35,217 nt of DNA from Eubacterium sp. CAG:841 (GCA_000437375.1 FR898220.1:1-35217), one strand, 5' to 3'; positions 6,516 to 14,967 are shown, numbered from the stretch's first letter. Numbers and translations are program-made. The notes: generated by a model not told the origin, from the letters alone.

Positions 6516-6525
6516 TTGTATACAA
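6516..6525. promoter_or_regulatory. Palindromic operator candidate TTGTATACAA
   Basis: This perfect 10-bp palindrome lies just after the expected transcription start of an operon whose second gene encodes a GntR regulator of the FCD group. Short palindromes with GT and AC half-sites are typical targets of that family. Position and pairing suggest repression by the operon's own regulator; this is an inference. Confidence 0.6.
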
Positions 6526-6561
6526 GAATACAAACTCGCTCCGAAGGAGGGCATTTTTCAT

Positions 6562-7932
6562 ATGATAGCAAAAAATCCGCAAAGCAACCTGCTCGAACAG
6601 TCGCAGTACAAGTACTCGCTTCAGGACGTCGAAGACCCTAATCTTTACAGAGATATCTATCCCTACGACGAGATACCGAAGATCGCCTTCAACCATCGTC
6701 GCGTTCCGCTAAATATGCCCGAAAATATATGGATAACCGACACGACCTTCCGTGACGGTCAGCAATCCCGCGCGCCGTACACTCCGGATCAGATCGTTAC
6801 GCTTTACAAAATGCTTTCAAGACTCGGCGGAGAAAACGGGCTGATCCGTCAAAGCGAGTTTTTCGTATATACAAAAAAAGACAGAGAAGCCGTTGAAAGA
6901 TGTATGGCTCTCGGTATGAAATTTCCGGAAATCACAACGTGGATACGTGCGAAAAAAGAGGATTTTGAACTTGTTCACGATATAGGAATAAAAGAAACGG
7001 GAATACTCGTCAGCTGCTCGGACTACCACATCTTCAAAAAGCTCGGAATGACGCGTTCTCAGGCGCTCGATCATTATCTGGGCGTAGTCAAGGAAGCCTT
7101 TGACGCAGGTATCCGCCCGCGTTGCCATCTTGAAGATATAACAAGAGCCGATTTTTACGGGTTTGTCGTTCCGTTTGTAAACGAGCTTACCGAGCTTTCT
7201 CATCAGGCGGGAATACCGATAAAAATAAGAATGTGTGATACAATGGGCTACGGAGTGCCTTATCCCGGAGTGGCTCTTCCGCGAAGCGTACCCGGAATAG
7301 TGTACGGTCTGCACCACTATTCGGATGTTACCTCCGAAATGCTTGAATGGCACGGTCACAATGATTTTTACAAAGCCGTTGTCAACGCAACTTCGGCTTG
7401 GCTTTACGGTGCGTCGGCTGTCAACTGTTCCCTTCTCGGCATAGGCGAAAGAACAGGCAACATTCCGCTTGAGGCTATGGTCATAGAATACGCTTCACTG
7501 CGCGGTACTTTTGATGGCATGGACCCCACCGTCATAACCGAAATCGTAAACTACTATAAAAATGAGCTTCACTACAATATTCCACCAATGACGCCGTTTG
7601 CGGGCGAGAATTTCAATGTTACAAAGGCTGGAATCCACGCCGACGGTCTTATGAAGGATACGGAAATCTACAACATTTTCGATACGGAAAAGATTCTGAA
7701 CCGTCCCGCCGAAGTCGCGATTTCAAACACATCCGGGCTTGCCGGTATCGCTTATTGGATAAACACTCATTTTCAGCTTAAGCCGGACAATATGGTCACA
7801 AAGCACGATGCGCTCGTCTCCGGACTGAAAGAAGAAATCGACAAGCAATATGTCGACGGAAGAACAACGGTTATGAGCGAGGATGAATTGCTCTGCATTA
7901 TAGACAGACTCGCACCCGGTCGCTTCAATTAA
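6562..7932 (+). CDS. Citrate synthase, Re-type (homocitrate/isopropylmalate synthase family)
   Basis: The protein (456 residues) belongs to the DRE-TIM metallolyase group that condenses acetyl-CoA with a 2-oxo acid. Visible motifs are the metal and catalytic loop DTTFRDGQQ (residues 60-68), the metal-binding HGHND (264-268) and GERTGN (295-300). Family members include isopropylmalate, homocitrate and Re-citrate synthases. The neighbours are aconitase and isocitrate dehydrogenase rather than leucine genes, and the sequence starts each motif like the Clostridium Re-citrate synthases, so condensation of acetyl-CoA with oxaloacetate to citrate is the best call. The ATG at 6562 follows AAGGAGG (6544-6550). 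It is the first gene of a four-gene operon. Homocitrate synthase remains the main alternative. Confidence 0.85.
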   Translation: MIAKNPQSNLLEQSQYKYSLQDVEDPNLYRDIYPYDEIPKIAFNHRRVPLNMPENIWITDTTFRDGQQSRAPYTPDQIVTLYKMLSRLGGENGLIRQSEFFVYTKKDREAVERCMALGMKFPEITTWIRAKKEDFELVHDIGIKETGILVSCSDYHIFKKLGMTRSQALDHYLGVVKEAFDAGIRPRCHLEDITRADFYGFVVPFVNELTELSHQAGIPIKIRMCDTMGYGVPYPGVALPRSVPGIVYGLHHYSDVTSEMLEWHGHNDFYKAVVNATSAWLYGASAVNCSLLGIGERTGNIPLEAMVIEYASLRGTFDGMDPTVITEIVNYYKNELHYNIPPMTPFAGENFNVTKAGIHADGLMKDTEIYNIFDTEKILNRPAEVAISNTSGLAGIAYWINTHFQLKPDNMVTKHDALVSGLKEEIDKQYVDGRTTVMSEDELLCIIDRLAPGRFN

Positions 7933-7947
7933 GAGGAGGCGAACAAA

Positions 7948-8619
7948 ATGATAATAAGCAAAGATACCTCATCCCTTGAAGAACGCGTTTACGGCGAGCT
8001 TGAGGAAGCTATCCTTTCGGGTGAGTTTAAAAGCGGTGAAGCGCTTACCGAACTTTCTCTTTCTGAAAAGCTGGGCGTAAGCCGCACCCCCGTCAGAAGC
8101 GCGATTCACCGTCTTGCAGAGGAAGGACTTATCGCAATCACCCCGAACAGAGGCGCGGTCGTAATAGGCGTTACGGAGCAGGATCTTATCGACATTTACA
8201 AAATAAGAATCCGGCTTGAAGGCTTGGCTGCCGCCATGGCTGCAACGAAAATGACGGACGAAGAAAAGAAAACGCTTGCGGAATCAGTTGAGCTTGCGGA
8301 ATTTTATATACAGAAAAACGACACCGAAAAGCTGAAAGAGCTTGACACCTCGTTTCACGGCGCAATATACAGAGCAAGCGGAAGCAGAATCCTTTGCAAA
8401 ATACTTTCGGAACTTCACAGAAACATAAAAGCATACAGAAAATTATCGCTTACCGTTCCGGGCAGACTTGAAAAGTCTGTCGAAGAACACAGAGAAATAA
8501 CAGATGCAATTCTCCGCTCGGACGCGGAGGAAGCCGACAGGCTGACTTCGCTTCATGTAGAAAGAGCGCTTGCAAATCTTCTTATAGCAACAAAAACAGG
8601 CGATACGGAGGAAAACTGA
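7948..8619 (+). CDS. GntR-family regulator, FCD subgroup
   Basis: The 223-residue protein has a winged helix-turn-helix at about residues 8-75 (VYGELEEAILSGEFKSGEALTE style opening, LGVSRTPVRSAIHRLAEEGLI recognition region) and an all-helical FCD ligand domain from about residue 85. Candidate metal or ligand residues include Asp and His in LDTSFHGAIY and the later His residues in EHREI and LHVERA. FCD regulators usually sense small organic acids. Lying between citrate synthase and aconitase, it probably responds to citrate or a related acid and controls this operon through the palindrome at 6516. GAGGAGG precedes the ATG, 15 bp after the first gene. Confidence 0.92.
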   Translation: MIISKDTSSLEERVYGELEEAILSGEFKSGEALTELSLSEKLGVSRTPVRSAIHRLAEEGLIAITPNRGAVVIGVTEQDLIDIYKIRIRLEGLAAAMAATKMTDEEKKTLAESVELAEFYIQKNDTEKLKELDTSFHGAIYRASGSRILCKILSELHRNIKAYRKLSLTVPGRLEKSVEEHREITDAILRSDAEEADRLTSLHVERALANLLIATKTGDTEEN

Positions 8620-8621
8620 AA

Positions 8622-10553
8622 ATGGGATATACGATAGCACAAAAGATAATAAAAAATCATCTCGTTTCGGGCGAAATGAAGGTCGGCGAGGAGATAGGGC
8701 TTAAAATAGATCAGACGCTTACGCAGGACGCAACGGGAACAATGGCTTATCTGCAGTTTGAAGCGATGGGGACGGAAAGAGTAAAGACGGAGCTTTCTGT
8801 AGCTTATATCGACCACAACACGCTTCAGGCAGGCTTTGAAAACGCCGACGATCACAGGTATATTCAGACAGTGACCAAAAAGCACGGCATACGTTTTTCC
8901 CGTCCCGGAAACGGAATCTGCCACCAGGTTCATCTCGAACGTTTCGGTGTTCCGGGAAAGACGCTGATCGGCTCGGACAGTCACACCCCGACGGCAGGCG
9001 GCATAGGAATGCTCGGAATGGGGGCAGGCGGTCTGGACGTTGCGGTAGCGATGGGCGGCGGAACATACTATATAACAATGCCGAAAATCATTCATATTGT
9101 TCTTACCGGAAAGCTTCCAGATTTTGTCGGCGCAAAGGACGTTATTCTGGAAGTTCTCCGCAGGCTTGACGTAAAGGGCGGAGTCGGCGCGATAATAGAA
9201 TACGGCGGTGAAGGCGCAAAAACACTTTCAGTTCCTCAGCGAGCGACCATAACGAACATGGGCGCCGAGCTCGGTGCAACAAGCTCTCTTTTCCCTTCCG
9301 ACGAAGTGACGCACGAATTTCTTTCAGCGCAGGACAGAGAAAAAGATTTCGTTCCGCTCTTCCCCGACAATGACGCAAAATACGACGCCGAATATACCAT
9401 CGACCTTTCTTCGCTCGTTCCGCTTGCGGCTTGTCCTCACAGTCCCGGCAACGTAAAACCCGTTTCCGAGCTTGAAGGAATGAAGATAGATCAGGTATGC
9501 ATCGGCTCCTGCACGAACTCGTCAATGCTCGATATGCTCACCGTCGCGGCAATACTCAAAGGCAAAACCGTCCATCCCGACGTAAGCCTTTCGATTTCGC
9601 CCGGTTCAAAACAGGTATACACCATGCTCGCGCAGTGCGGCGCACTTGCCGATCTTATAGCTTCGGGAGCAAGAATTCTCGAATGTGCCTGCGGACCGTG
9701 TATAGGTATGGGCTTCTCGCCGAAATCGGCGGGCGTATCTCTCCGCACTTTCAACCGAAATTTTGAAGCCCGCAGCGGAACGGCAGACGCAAAAGTCTAC
9801 CTCGTTTCCCCCGAAACGGCGGCTGCTTCTGCAATAGCGGGAAAATTCACCGATCCCCGCTCGCTCGGCAAAGCTCCCGAAATAAAAATACCCTCGCATT
9901 TTCTTATAAACGATAACCTTATCGAAATGCCGGCAGCCGAAGAAGAAGCTTCTTCGATAACCGTTGAAAGAGGTCCGAACATAAAGCCGATACCCGTCGG
10001 CAAAGCGCCGGATGAAAACCTTTCGGCAAAGCTGCTGCTCCGTGTCGGAGACAATATCACAACCGACCACATAATGCCCGCAGGAACAAAGATACTTCCG
10101 TACCGTTCAAACGTGCCGAAGCTCTCGGAATTCTGCTTTACCGTGTGCGATAAGGACTTTCCCGAGCGTGCAAAACGCGAAGGAGGCGGAATTATAGTCG
10201 GCGGAGCAAACTACGGTCAGGGATCGTCACGCGAACACGCGGCTCTCGTACCGCTTTATCTCGGAATAAAAGCCGTTATAGTAAAAAGCTTTGCAAGAAT
10301 TCACGTTGCAAACCTTATAAACTTCGGCATAGTGCCGCTGACCTTTGCAAATCCGGATGACTACGAAAAACTCTCCGAAGGTGATGAGCTTGAAATAGAG
10401 AACTTCGCAAGCGCGATATCGTCATCCGATACCGTAACCCTCAGGGACAAAACAAACGGCGCGGAAATTCCGCTCAGGCTCTCGCTCTCTGCACGTCAGA
10501 GAAAGATACTTTCAGCCGGCGGACTTCTGAATTATACAAAACAAAACGGATAA
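8622..10553 (+). CDS. acn: Aconitate hydratase (aconitase)
   Basis: Aconitase interconverts citrate and isocitrate using a [4Fe-4S] cluster. The cluster ligands are visible: the second Cys of CIGSCTNSS (Cys297) and both Cys of CGPCIGMG further on. Other family motifs are GSDSHTPTAGGIGMLGMGAGG near residue 112 and the swivel-domain GGANYGQGSSREHAAL near residue 527. At 643 residues it matches the shorter single-chain form found in many anaerobes, with similarity to mitochondrial-type aconitases. The start codon lies 2 bp after the regulator's stop, with GGAGG just before the junction. The product isocitrate is the substrate of the next gene's enzyme. Confidence 0.96.
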   Translation: MGYTIAQKIIKNHLVSGEMKVGEEIGLKIDQTLTQDATGTMAYLQFEAMGTERVKTELSVAYIDHNTLQAGFENADDHRYIQTVTKKHGIRFSRPGNGICHQVHLERFGVPGKTLIGSDSHTPTAGGIGMLGMGAGGLDVAVAMGGGTYYITMPKIIHIVLTGKLPDFVGAKDVILEVLRRLDVKGGVGAIIEYGGEGAKTLSVPQRATITNMGAELGATSSLFPSDEVTHEFLSAQDREKDFVPLFPDNDAKYDAEYTIDLSSLVPLAACPHSPGNVKPVSELEGMKIDQVCIGSCTNSSMLDMLTVAAILKGKTVHPDVSLSISPGSKQVYTMLAQCGALADLIASGARILECACGPCIGMGFSPKSAGVSLRTFNRNFEARSGTADAKVYLVSPETAAASAIAGKFTDPRSLGKAPEIKIPSHFLINDNLIEMPAAEEEASSITVERGPNIKPIPVGKAPDENLSAKLLLRVGDNITTDHIMPAGTKILPYRSNVPKLSEFCFTVCDKDFPERAKREGGGIIVGGANYGQGSSREHAALVPLYLGIKAVIVKSFARIHVANLINFGIVPLTFANPDDYEKLSEGDELEIENFASAISSSDTVTLRDKTNGAEIPLRLSLSARQRKILSAGGLLNYTKQNG

Positions 10554-10579
10554 TTTATCGGGAAAGGATATAAAGCAAT

Positions 10580-11755
10580 ATGGAAAACAAAGCATATGCA
10601 GCCGCACTTGACGCAGCGGCGGAAAAATTCAAAAAAATACTCGAAGGTCAGCTTGCAAGAATAGAAGATATGAAATCTCAGGGTGACTTCACCGATTATT
10701 CAAAGCTCGACACTATAAAAATAGGTATTTGCGGCGGCGACGGCATAGGTCCGATAATCTCCGCAGAGGCAAGCGAAGTGCTTAAATTTATTCTTTCCGA
10801 CCTTGAAGCAAGCGGAAAAGTAAAATTCATAAACATTGAAGGACTTACACTTGAAAATCGTATCAAAGCCGGAAAAGGTATTCCGGACGACGTTATGGAA
10901 GAGCTTAAAAAATGCGATATTATACTTAAAGGTCCGACAACCACGCCACAGAAAGGCAGCGGTATGCCGAATATCGAATCCGCCAATGTGGCAATGAGAA
11001 AAGCGCTTGACCTTTTCGCAAACATCCGCCCCGTAAAGGTTCCCGAAGAGGGCATCAACTGGACGATTTTCAGAGAAAACACCGAAGGCGGCTACGCCGT
11101 AGGCTCGCTCGGCTACAACGTAACTGACGATCTTGCCGTTGACTTCACAATAACCACAAAGCAGGGTTCGGACAGGATCGCACGTCTTGCCTATGACTAC
11201 GCAAGAAAGAACGGCTTTACGCGCGTATCGCTTGTAACAAAAGCAAACGTTATAAAGACAACCGACGGTAACTTCCTTGAGGACTGCCACAAGGTTGCAA
11301 AGCTTTATCCCGAGATCACGACCGACGAATGGTATGCCGACATTATGACGGCAAAGCTCGTTGATAAAAAGCGCCGCCGCGATTTTCAGGTTCTTCTCCT
11401 GCCAAACCTTTACGGAGATATCATCTCCGACGAAGCGGCTGAATTTCAGGGCGGCGTAGGCACGGCAGGCTGTGCGAACATCGGCAAGAAATACGCAATG
11501 TTTGAAGCGATTCACGGCTCCGCTCCCCGTATGATAGCCGAAGGCAGGGGAAAATATGCAGATCCCTGTTCGATGCTCCGTGCATGCGTTATGCTTCTTT
11601 CGCATATAGGCTTGCAGGACAGAGCCGACAGGCTCGAAAAAGCGCTCGATATATGCTGCTTTGAAGAAAAGAAACTTGTCATCACGGGAAGGGATACCGG
11701 CGCGACTTGCGAGGAGTTCGGCGCATACGTTATGGAAACGCTGAAAAAAATATAA
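10580..11755 (+). CDS. icd: Isocitrate dehydrogenase (isocitrate/isopropylmalate dehydrogenase family)
   Basis: The enzyme oxidises isocitrate to 2-oxoglutarate and CO2. The 391-residue sequence has an unusual N-terminal helical extension of about 45 residues, then IGICGGDGIGP, the substrate loop ANVAMRKALDLFANIRP, NTEGGYAV, the metal-binding NLYGDIISDEAAEFQGGVG and the cofactor loop HGSAPRMIAEGRGKYADP. The residues after HGSAP are Arg and Met, which fit neither the classical NADP (Lys, Tyr) nor the NAD (Asp, Ile) pair, so I do not assign the cofactor. Operon position after aconitase argues against isopropylmalate dehydrogenase. The ribosome binding site is GGAAAGG. It is the last gene of the operon. 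Confidence 0.92.
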   Translation: MENKAYAAALDAAAEKFKKILEGQLARIEDMKSQGDFTDYSKLDTIKIGICGGDGIGPIISAEASEVLKFILSDLEASGKVKFINIEGLTLENRIKAGKGIPDDVMEELKKCDIILKGPTTTPQKGSGMPNIESANVAMRKALDLFANIRPVKVPEEGINWTIFRENTEGGYAVGSLGYNVTDDLAVDFTITTKQGSDRIARLAYDYARKNGFTRVSLVTKANVIKTTDGNFLEDCHKVAKLYPEITTDEWYADIMTAKLVDKKRRRDFQVLLLPNLYGDIISDEAAEFQGGVGTAGCANIGKKYAMFEAIHGSAPRMIAEGRGKYADPCSMLRACVMLLSHIGLQDRADRLEKALDICCFEEKKLVITGRDTGATCEEFGAYVMETLKKI

Positions 11756-11760
11756 GCAAA

Positions 11761-11788
11761 AAATCCACCCTTGCGGGTGGATTTTTTA
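11761..11788 (+). terminator. Operon terminator
   Basis: AAATCCACCC (11761-11770) pairs with GGGTGGATTT (11775-11784) around TTGC, followed by more T residues. The A run on the left side makes it usable from the opposite strand, where the metalloprotease gene ends at 11789. Confidence 0.93.
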
Positions 11789-13255
11789 TTATCCTCTTGT
11801 TATTCTGACTCTCATTTCGTCGCCTGCGGGATCAAGCACTTCGGCTACAAGGTGCCAATCCTTTGAAACGCCTTCGGGAAAAGAATTGAGCGAATATGAT
11901 TCGCTTGCCGCGCCGCAATACATTGCGGAATCAAAAACGGAAGTCTTGGGATCGTCGCTCTTATAGAAGAACGGATCGCCTTCTGTCTTTTCTGCGGAAT
12001 AAAGCGGACCGAAACGGATAAGCTTCCCGTTCTCGTCCTTTATTTCTTCCATTCCGCGACGGGGTTTCAATGCATTTCCGAGATCGTGACGTTTGCCCTC
12101 CGGACGGTTTGATGAAACGCACTGTGCACGAAGGAACCATTCGCGGTTTACACCTTCGTCTATGTGATAAACGACAACGCCTCCCGCGCTTTCGTCATTT
12201 GTGATGAACTCCTCGAAGCCTTTTTTCAGTCTTATTTCAAAAAGGAAATATTCGTCGGGGTTCGGGGTGGGAACTTTAAGTACACGGTCGCCCGTCATAA
12301 CACTCTTAAGCGTATAAATTCCATCCTCGTCTGCCGTTATGACATCCGTCCAGCCAAAATAAATGCGCTGATACGGATCGATATACGTCGGCATATTGCC
12401 GTCCTTTATGTGGTTGCCGTTACACATAAGAGAGAACGTGCGCGGAGTCGGCCATCTCGGCTCAACATCGTCGCCCCATGTATAGCGGCTGTACATATCC
12501 TGCGCGCCGAGATTGTGCGCAAGCTCGTGCGCGGGCGTACCCATAGTGGTAAGGCCTACTTTCACGCTTCTGTATTCGCCTATGTTGGACACGCGAACAA
12601 TCTTGACACCGCCGGAAAGCTCGGCATCCGTCGGCTGGCTCGTACCGTGAACCTGAAAACGGTGTGACGGATCCGGTCCGTTTTCGTAATCAACAAAACC
12701 GCATTCCTTGTCCTTTTCGCAGCTTGAATGATCGTAGCCGGCGTTGAGTATTATCACGGCAAGATCGTTCGGAGTAATGATTCCGTCTCCGTCGTGATCA
12801 TATTTTTTGAAGTCTATATATTTGTCGCAGGCGCAGACTATATCGTGGATAGCCTTTGCTGCCGCACTTCCGTTATCGTAGCCTTCGAGGTTACGGAGCG
12901 CCGCAGGATGCGGAAGCGGTACCGATACGGAAACCACGCCCTCTTCCGGCATTCCGTCATCGGGGTGATCTATCTTTACAGGATAGAACCAGAACTTGTT
13001 TCCCGTCATTTCCTTGTAGAAATCCATCATAGAACGGCAGTTTTCGCCGAAAAATCTGTCATAACAGTCCTGCGGCTTTGATATTGCCCACTGCTCGCCG
13101 TAATATTTGCTTGTTTTGTCCGTGAGAAGTTCGGGATGCTCCGGGTCGTAATGATTTACTCCCTCGCCGCTCGGATCGAAGCTTGCAAGCACAATAAGCA
13201 ACGGTGCCGGCGTCAGCGGCTGAACTTTTATTTTTTCATTGGGTTTGTCTTCCAT
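11789..13255 (-). CDS. M6-like zinc metalloprotease without a signal peptide
   Basis: The 488-residue protein carries the zinc site HELAHNLGAQD (residues 243-253), the HExxHxxGxxD form of M6 (immune inhibitor A) peptidases. The Asp-rich loop DHDGDGIITPNDL (residues 153-165) looks like an EF-hand calcium site. The C-terminal half has family-type stretches (FSLMCNG, YFGWTD, VVVYHIDEG). The start at 13255 follows AAGGAG and lies downstream of a consensus promoter, which excludes the longer reading frame. M6 peptidases are normally secreted with a propeptide, yet this one begins MEDKPNEKIKVQ and goes straight into the catalytic fold, with no signal peptide. It may be cytoplasmic or leave by another route. 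Substrate unknown. Confidence 0.88.
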   Translation of the reverse strand: MEDKPNEKIKVQPLTPAPLLIVLASFDPSGEGVNHYDPEHPELLTDKTSKYYGEQWAISKPQDCYDRFFGENCRSMMDFYKEMTGNKFWFYPVKIDHPDDGMPEEGVVSVSVPLPHPAALRNLEGYDNGSAAAKAIHDIVCACDKYIDFKKYDHDGDGIITPNDLAVIILNAGYDHSSCEKDKECGFVDYENGPDPSHRFQVHGTSQPTDAELSGGVKIVRVSNIGEYRSVKVGLTTMGTPAHELAHNLGAQDMYSRYTWGDDVEPRWPTPRTFSLMCNGNHIKDGNMPTYIDPYQRIYFGWTDVITADEDGIYTLKSVMTGDRVLKVPTPNPDEYFLFEIRLKKGFEEFITNDESAGGVVVYHIDEGVNREWFLRAQCVSSNRPEGKRHDLGNALKPRRGMEEIKDENGKLIRFGPLYSAEKTEGDPFFYKSDDPKTSVFDSAMYCGAASESYSLNSFPEGVSKDWHLVAEVLDPAGDEMRVRITRG

Positions 13256-13270
13256 AGATTTTCTCCTTTT

Positions 13271-13284
13271 GCCGCAGATGCGGC
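13271..13284 (-). promoter_or_regulatory. Leader hairpin before the metalloprotease ribosome binding site
   Basis: GCCGC and GCGGC pair around a four-base loop directly upstream of the AAAAGGAG site. It is short, and its role is unknown. Confidence 0.35.
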
Positions 13285-13300
13285 TTGTCTTTACTGCTCT

Positions 13301-13329
13301 ATTATACATTTGCCCCGTCCGATTGTCAA
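13301..13329 (-). promoter_or_regulatory. Metalloprotease promoter
   Basis: Read leftwards, TTGACA (13329-13324) and TATAAT (13306-13301) are perfect matches 17 bp apart. The start point is near 13294, giving a leader of about 40 nt. Confidence 0.9.
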
Positions 13330-13440
13330 CATAAAAAAGAAGAAGGGCACTATACGTAAAATTATTTTCATATTTAACGTCAAAACCTTTGCGGAATGTG
13401 ATATACTTAATGAGCAACTTTACAGCAGGAGGATACTTAT

Positions 13441-14103
13441 ATGCATTTTACCGTTCCACCGGAAATGTTCACGTCAATAACCGATCTTATTGACGCAATT
13501 GCCGCCGTAGCCTTTTTAATCGTGCTGAGGCGCGACAAAAGCACCGTCGCAAGGTTGTGGAAGGTCGTAATGCTTTCGCTTGCCATAGGCGGTATTATGG
13601 GCTTTACGGTGCATCTGCTCGAATGGGACAAAGCAGTCGAGGATGTTATATGGGTAATTCTTCCCCTGCCGATGTGCATAGCCTGCTCTATGTTTTCGGT
13701 GGTTTCCGTAGCGGATGTTTTTCCGCGAAAAACCAAACCGACGCTAATATTTTTCTCCTCGCTGTGCGGACTTTCCTATGCGGGGCTTATCGCACTGTTT
13801 TTTGCGGGAAAGAAATTTCTTGTGATATATACTTTTTACGCCGTGGTATGCGTGCTTTTCTCCGCCGCGATGTTCGGATATTCTTTTGTAAAGACAAAAC
13901 GAAAAAGCTATATGCTTTATCTTCTCGGCATACTTGTGGAAGTGCCGGGGGGAATCGTTCAGGCAAAGCGCAATCTCTACTTTACTTTTATATGGAAAAT
14001 GGATTTCAACACTGTGTATCACCTCATACTTCTGACAACAATAATCCTTTTCATGGCAGGATATTTACACAGCAGGAAAGAAAAATCGGCGGAAAGCAGA
14101 TAA
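13441..14103 (+). CDS. Seven-helix membrane protein of unknown function
   Basis: This 220-residue protein is almost entirely hydrophobic. Seven membrane segments can be placed at about residues 12-29, 43-61, 69-90, 102-122, 128-149, 157-172 and 190-212, joined by short charged loops (LRRDKSTVARLWK, FPRKTKP, VKTKRKS). A conserved-looking VHLLEWDK stretch ends helix 2, and charged or polar residues inside helices are few. I do not recognise the family. The ATG follows GCAGGAGG at a good distance. A TATACT -10 box lies at 13402-13407 without a clear -35. The gene is divergent from the metalloprotease gene and precedes the ribosomal protein operon, with no obvious link to either. Confidence 0.82.
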   Translation: MHFTVPPEMFTSITDLIDAIAAVAFLIVLRRDKSTVARLWKVVMLSLAIGGIMGFTVHLLEWDKAVEDVIWVILPLPMCIACSMFSVVSVADVFPRKTKPTLIFFSSLCGLSYAGLIALFFAGKKFLVIYTFYAVVCVLFSAAMFGYSFVKTKRKSYMLYLLGILVEVPGGIVQAKRNLYFTFIWKMDFNTVYHLILLTTIILFMAGYLHSRKEKSAESR

Positions 14104-14139
14104 ATATTGAAGTAAAACGGGCAAAAATGAAAATTTTAC

Positions 14140-14168
14140 TTGACAAGCCTTTTTCGTTGTGATAGAAT
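14140..14168 (+). promoter_or_regulatory. Promoter of the rplU operon
   Basis: TTGACA (14140-14145) and TAGAAT (14163-14168) are separated by 17 bp; transcription should begin near 14175. Confidence 0.85.
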
Positions 14169-14174
14169 AAAATG

Positions 14175-14257
14175 CCGCATGATTTCGGGAGCCTTAAAAA
14201 GCGGAGGTTTTCGCTTGCCCCGATCAGCGAGTCTATATTGAAAGTGAGGTGCTTTTC
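14175..14257 (+). promoter_or_regulatory. Probable L21 ribosomal protein leader
   Basis: The roughly 83-nt leader before rplU can fold. GAT-TT-CGGG (14181-14189, with TT bulged) pairs with CCCGATC (14219-14225), and inside it AGCG (14200-14203) pairs with CGCT (14212-14215) around GAGGTTTT. Bacillota often carry a structured leader here through which L21 limits its own synthesis. I matched position and general structure, not a covariance model. Confidence 0.55.
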
Positions 14258-14566
14258 GTGTTCGCAATTATCAAAACGGGCGGAAAGCAGTACAAGGTTC
14301 AGGAGGGTGACATCATCTTCGTTGAAAAGCTCGATGCAGAAGAAGGAGCTACCGTTGAGTTCGGTGAAGTTCTTGCGGTTTCCGGCGAAAGCTTCGTAGC
14401 AGGCACGCCCACAGTTGCAGGTGCTAAAGTTACTGCAAAGGTTCTTAAAAACGGCAAGGGCAAAAAGATTTATATTCTCAAATATAAGTCCAAGAAGAAC
14501 GAAAAGAAGAAAATCGGTCACAGACAGCCCTATACAAAGGTTCAGATCGAATCTATCGTAGGCTGA
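14258..14566 (+). CDS. rplU: 50S ribosomal protein L21
   Basis: L21 binds 23S rRNA domain II in the large subunit. The protein is 102 residues with the diagnostic opening FAIIKTGGKQYKVQEGD and the basic C-terminal end KKKIGHRQPYTKVQI. I chose the GTG at 14258 rather than the GTG at 14249, because it puts the family's FAII right after the start and leaves GTGAGGTG as ribosome binding site. It is first in the order rplU-prp-rpmA, and its stop codon overlaps the next start (TGATG). Confidence 0.97.
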   Translation: MFAIIKTGGKQYKVQEGDIIFVEKLDAEEGATVEFGEVLAVSGESFVAGTPTVAGAKVTAKVLKNGKGKKIYILKYKSKKNEKKKIGHRQPYTKVQIESIVG

Positions 14567-14922
14567 TGATCAAAGTCGTATTTTACAAATCAAACGGAAA
14601 TTACTACGGCTTTCGCGAATCCGGTCACTCGGGTTATGATGAAGCCGGCAAGGATATTGTCTGTGCGGCGGTTTCCGCTATGACAATGCTCGTGATAAAC
14701 ACGATAGAAGTCGCGTGGGCGTCCGATGTGGATTACACAATAGACGACAAAACCACCGACGTTACCGTAATAGCCCGCGGCGCGCTTCCCGAATATGAGG
14801 AGGACGAAGCCAAGCGCTTTGCGATTTCCGGCTTGATTTACAGTTATTTTCTTCAACTCAATGATATGATTGAAGATTATTACGATTTTATCGAAGTGGA
14901 CGAGGAAGAAAAAATCATCTGA
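14566..14922 (+). CDS. prp: Ribosomal-processing cysteine protease Prp
   Basis: Prp removes a short N-terminal extension from ribosomal protein L27 in Bacillota, which is needed for normal ribosome assembly. The catalytic pair is visible: His21 in the GHSGYDEAGKDIVCAAVSAM segment and Cys33 in DIVCAA. The 118-residue length and acidic C-terminal tail (EVDEEEK) are usual. The start overlaps the rplU stop by one base, so translation is probably coupled. The target L27 is encoded by the next gene and carries the expected cleavage motif. Confidence 0.95.
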   Translation: MIKVVFYKSNGNYYGFRESGHSGYDEAGKDIVCAAVSAMTMLVINTIEVAWASDVDYTIDDKTTDVTVIARGALPEYEEDEAKRFAISGLIYSYFLQLNDMIEDYYDFIEVDEEEKII

Positions 14923-14967
14923 CGGTATTCCGTCGGTAATCATTCTTTTAACGGAGGTGTTTTTGAA

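Noticed and set aside
6496..6561. Upstream in-frame start for the citrate synthase gene
   Set aside because: The frame would begin inside the -10 box, before transcription starts; the ATG at 6562 has AAGGAGG.
9491..10070. Long antisense frames inside aconitase and other enzyme genes
   Set aside because: They are mirror frames of GC-rich codon use, lack ribosome binding sites and carry no recognisable domains.
13256..13417. Longer N-terminus for the M6 metalloprotease
   Set aside because: It runs through the -10 and -35 boxes of a consensus promoter and adds no signal peptide.
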